DNA from: Streptomyces sp. WP-1
Lineage (GTDB): Bacteria > Actinomycetota > Actinomycetes > Streptomycetales > Streptomycetaceae
DNA: 64,000 nt
NCBI RefSeq assembly: GCF_030450125.1
Contig: NZ_CP123923.1
Span: 2,170,001-2,234,000, forward strand
Reading direction: 5' to 3'
Each line of letters opens with the position of its first letter. Position 1 is the first letter of the stretch. The translations under genes were made by a program, and so were the position numbers. Positions 7,363 through 14,592 of this stretch are shown here, piece by piece. Below the pieces are notes generated by a model. It saw nothing but the letters and a program-made list of their open reading frames with translations, was not told where the DNA came from and did no database searches.

Positions 7363-8735
7363 GCGCCGGCTCCACCCGGAGCGGCCGCCAGGGAGGACAG
7401 CACCCGGTCGACGAACACGCCGGCGGCAGCGACGGAGCGCCCCGAATCCAGACTGTCGTCGATCTCGTCGGGCGACAGCACCTCCGTCACTCTGGCCTCG
7501 TCGAGCAGCGCCGCCCGCAGCCCCACGCCGTCGCGGCGGCCGGCGAGTGCGGCCTCGTACACGACTTCGTGCGCGGTGTGCTTGCCGAGGCGTTCGGCGA
7601 GCGTCCGCATCACGGCCTCCGACATGAGGTAGCCGCCACGCTCCCGTACGTTGTCGAGCATCCGTTCGGGGTGCACCTCGAGGCCGCTCAGCAGGCGCCG
7701 GGCCAGGGAGAGCGCGGCCCCGGTGAGCATGCAGGCCTCCGGGACGATCAGCCACTCCGTCTTCCAGGCACGGCCGTCGCGTTCGTGCTCGTGGACCATG
7801 CCCTCGACCCCGAGGGCGGCGTTGGAGCGGACCACCCTGGCGAGGGTGACCAGATGCTCGGACAGTTCGGGGTTGCGTTTGTGCGGCATGGTGATGCTGC
7901 CGACCTGGCCCGGCTCCCAGGGTTCGCCGAGTTCGCCGATCTCCGGGCGTTGCAGCGTGTACACCTCCTGCCCGATCTTGGCGAGCGTCGCCGTGACCAG
8001 GGCCAGCAGGTTCAGGAACTCGGCGACGCGGTCACGGGCCGTGAGCCAGGCCATGTCCGGGGCCCCGAGGCCCAGCCGTTCGGCGAAACGGGCCAGGAGC
8101 CGCTCAGCGCGTGCGCCCCAGAACTCCATGGTCCCGAGCGCGCCGCCCAGTTGGACCACCTGGATACGTTCGGCGGCCTCGGCCAGGCGCGTCCGGTGCC
8201 GTGCCAGCTCGGAGGCCCACACCGCCGCCTTGAACCCGAAGGTCACCGGCTGCCCCGGCTGCCCATGGGTCCGGCCGCACATCACGGTGTCCCGGTGCCG
8301 GCGCGCGAGGTCGGCGCAGCTGTCGACCAGGGCGGCCAGTTCCCGGTCGGCGATCGCCATGACCTGGCGGGCGATCAGCGCGTGCCAGGTGTCGGAGAGG
8401 TCCTGAACCGTGGCGCCGTAGTAGACCCACTCGCGGGCGGTAGCGGGGAGCCGGTGCCGCAGGCAGCGGATCAGGCCCAGCGTGGAGTGGCCGGTCGCCC
8501 GGGTCTCGGTGGCGAGTTCCCGCAGATCGATCCGCTCGGGGCGGGCGTGCTCGGCGATCTGCCGCGCGGCGTCGGCCGGGATGATCCCCGAGTCGGCCTG
8601 GGCCAGCGCCAGCGCGGTGAGGATGTCCAGCCAGGCGCCGATACGTCCCTCGTCGTCGAGCAGTTCGTGCAGTTCGGGTGTGCTCCACAGATGCCCGTAG
8701 AGCAACGAGTCGCATAGGTGTGCGCTCATCGTCAT
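7359..8735 (-). CDS. Adenylosuccinate-lyase-like member of the aspartase/fumarase superfamily
   Basis: A 458-residue protein with GRTHGQPGQPVTFG (154-167) and the signature GSITMPHKRNP at 279-289, where adenylosuccinate lyases have Gly-Ser-Ser. The second serine is isoleucine here. It is one of two superfamily members in this operon, each with a changed signature serine pair. A purine role is unlikely in this setting. The preferred hypothesis is phosphate elimination from phosphosulfolactate to give sulfoacrylate, the step known for a superfamily member in the bacterial coenzyme M route. The ATG at 8735 (MTMSAH) overlaps the upstream stop; ATG 8729 is an alternative. Confidence 0.8.
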   Translation of the reverse strand: MTMSAHLCDSLLYGHLWSTPELHELLDDEGRIGAWLDILTALALAQADSGIIPADAARQIAEHARPERIDLRELATETRATGHSTLGLIRCLRHRLPATAREWVYYGATVQDLSDTWHALIARQVMAIADRELAALVDSCADLARRHRDTVMCGRTHGQPGQPVTFGFKAAVWASELARHRTRLAEAAERIQVVQLGGALGTMEFWGARAERLLARFAERLGLGAPDMAWLTARDRVAEFLNLLALVTATLAKIGQEVYTLQRPEIGELGEPWEPGQVGSITMPHKRNPELSEHLVTLARVVRSNAALGVEGMVHEHERDGRAWKTEWLIVPEACMLTGAALSLARRLLSGLEVHPERMLDNVRERGGYLMSEAVMRTLAERLGKHTAHEVVYEAALAGRRDGVGLRAALLDEARVTEVLSPDEIDDSLDSGRSVAAAGVFVDRVLSSLAAAPGGAGA

Positions 8736-9706
8736 CGCCCTTCTGTGTTCGGTGCGGGGGCGCCGTCCGTGAGTCCGGCGAGCAGGCGCAGGGCGCCGAG
8801 CACTTCGCCGAGGTTGGCCCCCCAGGGGACCACCACGGTCTTGTCCCGGTGCTCGATGCCGCGCTCCAGCAGGCAGCACTTGGTGAGCCGCAGCTCGCCG
8901 TCCTGTGGCGCCCGGCGGCGGGGGCAGATGTCCGCCCGCGGTGGCGCGTCACCGTAGAAATGGCGATGGAACTGCGCGGACCGTTCACAGCCGACCAGCA
9001 GCCAGTCGCTCTGCCGGGCGGGGCGGGTGTCGAGGAAGGCGACGGGGACGTCCAGGTCGATGCCGCTTCCCCGGCAGGGCAGCAGATAGGCGGGGGCGGG
9101 ATGCCGTGCCACCTCCCGCTCGATGTCGATGGCCTCCAACTGGAGGTCGATCGGCGGAAGTTCCTCGTCGAAGGCGAGGGCCTGCCGGGCCATGGCGTAC
9201 AGTTTCGGCGGTTCGGGCGGCACCACCTCGCCGACCCGGATCCGCAGCGGCTGCGGATCCCAGATGAAGTTGACGTGTTCGAACAGCCCCCGCACCACAT
9301 AGGCGCGGATGCCGGCCGCCCGGTGCGCGGCGGCCACCTGCGCCAGCGCCGTCGCGTTGCCGACGTCGGTGCCGGGCGCATCGATCCACACCGTCTCTCC
9401 GGGCCCGGCGAGCACAGCGGCCTCCGCCACCGTCTCGAACAGTCCGATGCTCGGTTCTCTGCGCACCTGGACCAGGGCCAGGTCGTCGCCGTTGCGCAGC
9501 ACCAGGTAGTCGGTGCGCCGGTATACCTCCCGGCCGGTGAGATGAGCCGTCAGCGCCTCGGTGGTCAGCGGGACGTCGGTCTCCTGCACGGACAACCCCC
9601 GGTAGGGGCGGCTCACCGTGTTCGGCGCGGGTGGGCCCAGCAGGCCGGCCCGGTGCGGCGCGACCGGCTGCGACGCGGCGGACAGGGTACCTCCGTCAGG
9701 CGCCAT
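8732..9706 (-). CDS. Unknown cysteine-rich protein linked to phosphosulfolactate synthase
   Basis: A 324-residue protein with no domain that I recognise. The N-terminal third has alternating strands and helices ending in VRGLFEHVNFIWDPQPLRIR. The C-terminal half carries well-spaced cysteines (LLPCRGSG, LVGCERS, ADICPRR, LTKCCLLERG) with histidines QFHRHF, which suggests a metal site or redox centre. The start at ATG 9706 follows GGAGGG with a 4-base gap. It sits between the ComA homologue and the adenylosuccinate-lyase-like gene with overlaps on both sides, so it is probably a pathway enzyme. The bacterial coenzyme M route includes a decarboxylation that no other gene here obviously provides; this is a candidate by elimination only. 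Confidence 0.6.
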   Translation of the reverse strand: MAPDGGTLSAASQPVAPHRAGLLGPPAPNTVSRPYRGLSVQETDVPLTTEALTAHLTGREVYRRTDYLVLRNGDDLALVQVRREPSIGLFETVAEAAVLAGPGETVWIDAPGTDVGNATALAQVAAAHRAAGIRAYVVRGLFEHVNFIWDPQPLRIRVGEVVPPEPPKLYAMARQALAFDEELPPIDLQLEAIDIEREVARHPAPAYLLPCRGSGIDLDVPVAFLDTRPARQSDWLLVGCERSAQFHRHFYGDAPPRADICPRRRAPQDGELRLTKCCLLERGIEHRDKTVVVPWGANLGEVLGALRLLAGLTDGAPAPNTEGR

Positions 9707-10526
9707 GGTGCCCTCCGATGGTCAGCGCCCCGGCGGTGTCGGCGCGCAGTCCGAGCCGGCAGGTCTCCAGGGCCAGGACTTCCTCCAGGGACACGTTCCC
9801 GAGGTTGGCCTGGCTGCCGAACCGGCTGATCAGCCACACCTGCTGGGACTTTCTCGGGGCCTCGAAGAGGATGCGGTCCAGCGGCAGCCGACGGGCGATC
9901 GCCTCGACCAGATCCGCTCGGACGTCACCGCGGGTGTCGTAAAGGCCGACGGTGCCGCTCTCCCTGCCCTCGGCGATGACCAGGTCGGCACCCGAGTCGA
10001 GGTCGGCCTCCAGCTCGCGCACCCAGTCGTCCGCGACGACGGGCACGTCGTCCGACTTCGCGCCGGTCTCGGCGAGCACGACGAAGTCCTGGGTCAGTGT
10101 GCGGATCAGCCGCGCCTTCTCGGCGGGGGTGAGCAGTTGCAGGCCGTTGGAGACCTCCAGGGCGTGTACGCCGGCAGCCGAGGCCCAGCGGCACAGTTCG
10201 GCGATCCTGCCCTGCGCTGCCGACACCTCCAACAGGGTGCCGCCGAGACAGAGCCGTACGTCGGCCGCCGAGCACAGCGCGATCCGTTCCCTGAGTACCG
10301 GGTCGATGTAGGCGGTGCCCCAGCCGATCTTCAGGTAGTCGATGAGATGGGCCTGGGTACCCAGGAAGGCTTCGAGCAGCGCGATCGGCGTGCCCTTGTC
10401 CAGGACGTGTGTGACACCCCGCTGCCGGGGCTTGGGGTCGCGCCGAGGCACGGAGAGGAAGTCCGGCAGCCCGTGTGACCCTGTTGTATCCGTCGGCCAC
10501 GTAGCCCCGTCCACAAGTGTGTTCAC
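9696..10526 (-). CDS. Phosphosulfolactate synthase (ComA family)
   Basis: A 276-residue TIM-barrel protein matching the ComA family along its length. I see YLKIGWGTAYI, LGGTLLEVS, HALEVSNGLQ, VVLAETGAKS, VIAEGRESGTVGLYD, ILFEAPRKSQQVWLI, GSQANLGNV and LRADT near the C-terminus. Family members join phosphoenolpyruvate and sulfite to make 2-phospho-3-sulfolactate, the entry to coenzyme M synthesis in methanogens and in a few bacteria. The GTG start at 10526 overlaps the end of the adenylation gene. Its place in a cluster with a cysteine adenylation protein and a carrier protein points to a sulfonated building block for a natural product. Confidence 0.88.
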   Translation of the reverse strand: MNTLVDGATWPTDTTGSHGLPDFLSVPRRDPKPRQRGVTHVLDKGTPIALLEAFLGTQAHLIDYLKIGWGTAYIDPVLRERIALCSAADVRLCLGGTLLEVSAAQGRIAELCRWASAAGVHALEVSNGLQLLTPAEKARLIRTLTQDFVVLAETGAKSDDVPVVADDWVRELEADLDSGADLVIAEGRESGTVGLYDTRGDVRADLVEAIARRLPLDRILFEAPRKSQQVWLISRFGSQANLGNVSLEEVLALETCRLGLRADTAGALTIGGHHGA

Positions 10527-12751
10527 TGTTTCCCCTCAGGTATGTGCCGGCCCGCTCCGGTGCGCAGGATGCGACTCAGCACCGCCCGGTCGACCTTTCC
10601 GGTCGGCCCGACGGGCAGCGAGTCGGCCAGGTGCACGCGGGCCGGGACCATGTACTCCGGCAACCGGGTGCGCAGACCGCGCAGCACTTCGTCGCCGCGC
10701 AGTGCGACCCGGGTGCGTATGGCGACCGCCAGGACCGGATCCCGTGGGTTGCCGACGGTCAGTGCGACGGCCTCGTCGACGTCGGGCAGTTGCCTTGCCG
10801 CGTGCTCGATCTCGCCCAGTTCGATCCGGTAGCCGCGGACCTTGACCTGCGCGTCGACGCGGCCGAGGAACTCGACCCAGCCGGACGAGGTCCACTTCGC
10901 CCGGTCACCCGTGCGGTACATGCGGCCGGCCGGTGTGGTCGGCGCGTCCTCGCCGTGCTCCGTGGCCCAGGGGTCCGGCAGGAACCGCTTCTCGGTGAGT
11001 TCCCGGTCGTTCACGTAACCGACCGCCACGCAGTCGCCCGCGATATACAGCTCACCGGGTTCGTCGACGGCGCACGGGGAGAGATCGTCGCGCAGCACGT
11101 AGTAGCGGACGTTCTGCATCGGGTGTCCGTACGGGATGCTGCGCCAGCCCGGGTCGACCCGGTCGACGACGAAGTCGTTGGACCACACCGTCGCCTCGGT
11201 GGCGCCACCGAGGGCCACCAGGGTCGCGCCCGGGAACTCACGGCGCAGCGTGGACAGCGTGTCCAGCGGGATCCAGTCGCCGCTGAGGAAGACACGGCGC
11301 AGGCAGTCGCGGTGCGCGGTCGGGGTCTGCGGCACGAACAGCAGGGTGCGGGTGAAGGCCGCCGGGGCCGAGTTCCACAGGGTCACCCCGTGTCCGGCCA
11401 GGGCCTCGGCGACCAGGTCCGGCTCCGCCAGGTCGCGGTGCGGCAGCATCAGCAGGCTGCCGCCCGCCGCGAGCAGACCGAACACGTCGTAGACGGACAG
11501 GTCGAAACTAAAGGCCGCGGTCTGGAGCAGCACATCGGCCGGGCCGATTCCGTTGCGCCGGTTGAACCAGTCGACCAGGTTCAGCACGCTGTGATGGCGT
11601 ACCGCCACGCCCTTGGGTATTCCGGTGGAGCCGGAGGTGAAGACAATGTACGCCAGGTCGTCGGGCCGGGGCCGTTCGGGGAGCCGGCCGCCGGTGAGTT
11701 CCGTGGCGTGCCAGGGGAGTTCGGCCGTTCCGCGCTCCGGCCTCACCATCGACGCGGGCGTCCGGGCGGGGACCCGCAGCACCACCTCGTACGCCGGTTC
11801 GTGGCCGGCGGAGGCGTCCGTCTCGGGCAGCCGTACCTCGTACGCCATTCCGGGGCAGCCGGCGGCGTACGTGGCCCACCAGCCGGGCGGGATGCGCAGC
11901 GGGCCCTCGGCCGACGCCCTGCCGAGGGGCTGGTGGATGCCGGTGATCAGGATCTCGGTTCTCCCGGGGAGCGCGTCGGCCAGCAGGTGGAGGATCTCCC
12001 GGAGCGCGCCCGGTGACGGCAGCTCGCGGACGGCGTCGGCGAGGACGACCGAGCGCAGGCCCTGGAAGTCCTCGTCCAGCACGGCCCTGCGGTCGACTCC
12101 GTCCGGCACCGGTCCGGGGCCGAGACCGTGCCGCGCCAGAGCGTGCCACAGCCCGTCCGCCCGGGCCACCGGGCTCGGGCCGACGAGCCTGCGGATCTCC
12201 AGGGTCTTCTCGGGACGCGCGGGGGCCGCCGGTGCAGCGGCGTCGACGCCGGACGACTGCTCCTTCCTCGGGGCGGCGCCGACGACCACGGTCCGCAGAC
12301 CGGACTCGGCGGCGGCCGCCTCGAACGCGGTCCGCTCCAGCCCCGCCGACACGATCAGATGGCGGATCGCCAACGTCCTGATGATGTCCGTCATCCTCTG
12401 CACGGGCCATCGCACGTCGAGCGGAACATAATGGCCGCCCGCCCGGACGACCGCGTGGAGGGCGACCACGGCTTCCGGTGTGTGATCCAGCAGCACGGCC
12501 ACCGGGGTGCCGCGTGCCACCCCGAGCCCGGCCAGGCCGTGGGCGAGGTGCTCGCTGTCCAGTACGAGTTCCGAGTGGGTGAGCGAGACTCCCTCGACGG
12601 TGCGCAGCGCGGGGAGATCGGGGTTCTCGGCGGCGGCCTCGTCCAGGAGTTCCACCAGCGTCGGACCGCACGTCACGGCGCGTGCGGTGGCGTTGTGTCT
12701 CTCGACCAGCCGGGGATGGCGGGGCGGCTTCGTGGCGTTGTGCAGGATCAT
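10523..12751 (-). CDS. Cysteine-type NRPS adenylation protein with a ~190-residue insertion
   Basis: A 742-residue stand-alone adenylation protein. A3 is FTSGSTGIPKG (371-381) and A10 is PTGKVDR with Lys719. The pocket reads D417-L418-Y421, N460, then L/S in VFLSGD, L in ALGGATE, V and W in ATVW. This is close to the cysteine code DLYNLSLIWK of pyochelin/yersiniabactin-type enzymes. Between A2 (YVPLDVRWP, about 108) and A3, where other A domains have about 50 residues, there are about 190 extra residues. Part of this insert (SVVLADAVRELPSPGALREI and, near its end, YEVVLRV) resembles the C-terminal half of NRPS methyltransferase domains, but no SAM-binding glycine loop is present. No condensation or carrier domain follows. 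The likely role is loading Cys onto the carrier at 3620-3886. Confidence 0.88.
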   Translation of the reverse strand: MILHNATKPPRHPRLVERHNATARAVTCGPTLVELLDEAAAENPDLPALRTVEGVSLTHSELVLDSEHLAHGLAGLGVARGTPVAVLLDHTPEAVVALHAVVRAGGHYVPLDVRWPVQRMTDIIRTLAIRHLIVSAGLERTAFEAAAAESGLRTVVVGAAPRKEQSSGVDAAAPAAPARPEKTLEIRRLVGPSPVARADGLWHALARHGLGPGPVPDGVDRRAVLDEDFQGLRSVVLADAVRELPSPGALREILHLLADALPGRTEILITGIHQPLGRASAEGPLRIPPGWWATYAAGCPGMAYEVRLPETDASAGHEPAYEVVLRVPARTPASMVRPERGTAELPWHATELTGGRLPERPRPDDLAYIVFTSGSTGIPKGVAVRHHSVLNLVDWFNRRNGIGPADVLLQTAAFSFDLSVYDVFGLLAAGGSLLMLPHRDLAEPDLVAEALAGHGVTLWNSAPAAFTRTLLFVPQTPTAHRDCLRRVFLSGDWIPLDTLSTLRREFPGATLVALGGATEATVWSNDFVVDRVDPGWRSIPYGHPMQNVRYYVLRDDLSPCAVDEPGELYIAGDCVAVGYVNDRELTEKRFLPDPWATEHGEDAPTTPAGRMYRTGDRAKWTSSGWVEFLGRVDAQVKVRGYRIELGEIEHAARQLPDVDEAVALTVGNPRDPVLAVAIRTRVALRGDEVLRGLRTRLPEYMVPARVHLADSLPVGPTGKVDRAVLSRILRTGAGRHIPEGKQ

Positions 12752-14592
12752 TCCCTCTCCATCGAAGGGCCGGGCTGGGGCGTCGGGGTGCCCGCAGCAC
12801 GGGCGGGGGGCACGTCCGGCCGGTATCCGTCGGCCTGGAGGCGGTACAGCTCGGCGTACATGCCGTCGCGGGCGAGCAGCTCGTGATGGGATCCCTGTTC
12901 GGCGATACGGCCGTGGTGCAGCACCACGATGTGGTCCGCCATCTGCACGGTGGAGAAACGGTGGGAGACGACCAGGGAAACCGTCCCCCACTGCCGGGCC
13001 AGTTGCCTGGCCACCCGCATCTGACGCTGGTGCAGGTCGTGTTCGCTCCGCGGGTCCAGGGCGGCGGCCGGTTCGTCGAGGACGAACAGCAGGGGGTCCT
13101 GACGCATGAACGCCCTGCTGAGCGCGATGCGCTGCCACTGGCCTCCGGAGAGTTCCACGCCGGCGAAGGTCGCGCCCAGCTGTGTCTCCAGGCCGGCGGG
13201 CAGCCGGTCGACGACCTGCCGGGCATCGCCTAGCAGCACGGCTCGTTCGATCCGGGGCAGGTCGTCCAGGGCGGTCGGGTCCCCGACGCCCACCGCCTCC
13301 CTGGCCAGGAAGGCGAAGCGCGCGTAGTCCTGGAAGTTCGCGGTCGTGCGAGCCCACCAGTTCTGCGCGGAGATGCCGTCCAGTGGCCGTCCGTCGACGC
13401 TGATGCCGCCGCCGGTCGGCTCGTACAGCCGGCACAGCAGCTTGACGAGGGTTGTCTTGCCCGCGCCGTGTTCGCCGACGAGCGCGACGGTCGAGCCGGC
13501 CACGAGGTTCAGGTCGATGCCGTGCAGGACGGGGGTCGCGGCGCCCGGGTGGGTGAACGTGAGGCTCCGCAGGACGATGCCGTCACGCAGTCGTCGCGGC
13601 ACCGGCACCGTTCCCGGCCCCTCGGCCGAAGCGGCCAGAGCTTCCAGACGGCGGAAGGCGTCGAGGTAGTGGACGCCCTGCACGTGCCGTTGCAGCGTCG
13701 TCACCGCGTTCTCCGTCTGTACGCACAAGGTCGCGGCGAGCGTCACCACCAGCAGTACGTCCCCGGGTCCGGCTTGCCCCGCAGTCACCGCGTCCACGGT
13801 GGTGAGCAGGGCGCTCCCGTAGACAGCCGTGAACACCGTCCAGCCGAGGACGGCCAGCGCGGCCGCCGTGTACCGAGCTCGCTCCTGCCGGCGTGTCAGC
13901 CGGTACCAGGCCGCGCCCGCCAGCTCGCGCAGCCGCGGCCCGGCCCCGGTCACCTTGATCTCCACTCCCGGGCCGGGCTCGGTGAGCAGGGTGGAGAGGT
14001 GCTCGGCGAGCCGCGTGTCCGGCCCGGAGGCGCGCACACTGCGGGACACCCGCGCCTGCCCGCGCCGCTGCAGCCACAGCACGGGGACGAGGGCCGCCGG
14101 CAGGGTGGTCATGGCGGGCGCGACCGTGCCGAGGAGGGCGAGCACGACCGCCAGGCGCAGCACGGTCACCGCCACGTCCAGCAGCCGCCAGGCATAGGTG
14201 GCGGCCAGGTCGGCACCGCCGCGCAACACCGCCGTCCGGTCGGCGTTCTCCGCGCTCTCCAGCTCGTCCAGCCGGCTGATCCGGGTGACGTTGCGCAGGA
14301 ACCGCTCGTCCAGGCGTACGGCGACCGTCTCGGCGAGCAGCAGGATCAGGTTGGTGCGGGCGGAGCCGCCGACGGCCGTGCACACCCAGCACAGGGCTGC
14401 GAGTACGGAGTCGAGCACGGCGCCCCCGGTATCGCCGCGCACGGCGGCTCCGATCACCGCACGCATGGCCAGCCCGAAGCCCGCGGTGGCCGTCACGTCG
14501 ACGGCTTGCAGGACGAGCAGGGACACGACGGCGCCCCGCTGTTCCCGCCAGGCCACCGCATAGGCCCAGCGGATCGCCGCGAGCCGGGTCAT
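12748..14592 (-). CDS. ABC exporter, fused membrane and ATPase domains (half 1)
   Basis: A 614-residue type IV exporter half. The N-terminal part (about 1-310) has several hydrophobic spans, for example VVSLLVLQAVDVTATAGFGL. The ATPase domain has Walker A GEHGAGKTT, signature LSGGQWQR and Walker B FVLDEPAAALD. The ATG at 14592 overlaps the stop of the second exporter gene, so both halves are co-translated and probably form a heterodimer. The position at the head of the biosynthetic operon suggests export of the product or of an intermediate, and possibly self-protection. Confidence 0.85.
   Translation of the reverse strand: MTRLAAIRWAYAVAWREQRGAVVSLLVLQAVDVTATAGFGLAMRAVIGAAVRGDTGGAVLDSVLAALCWVCTAVGGSARTNLILLLAETVAVRLDERFLRNVTRISRLDELESAENADRTAVLRGGADLAATYAWRLLDVAVTVLRLAVVLALLGTVAPAMTTLPAALVPVLWLQRRGQARVSRSVRASGPDTRLAEHLSTLLTEPGPGVEIKVTGAGPRLRELAGAAWYRLTRRQERARYTAAALAVLGWTVFTAVYGSALLTTVDAVTAGQAGPGDVLLVVTLAATLCVQTENAVTTLQRHVQGVHYLDAFRRLEALAASAEGPGTVPVPRRLRDGIVLRSLTFTHPGAATPVLHGIDLNLVAGSTVALVGEHGAGKTTLVKLLCRLYEPTGGGISVDGRPLDGISAQNWWARTTANFQDYARFAFLAREAVGVGDPTALDDLPRIERAVLLGDARQVVDRLPAGLETQLGATFAGVELSGGQWQRIALSRAFMRQDPLLFVLDEPAAALDPRSEHDLHQRQMRVARQLARQWGTVSLVVSHRFSTVQMADHIVVLHHGRIAEQGSHHELLARDGMYAELYRLQADGYRPDVPPARAAGTPTPQPGPSMERE

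Noticed and set aside
7359..8735. Ordinary purB (adenylosuccinate lyase)
   Set aside because: The signature loop is changed to Gly-Ser-Ile and the context is a ComA-linked operon inside an apparent island.
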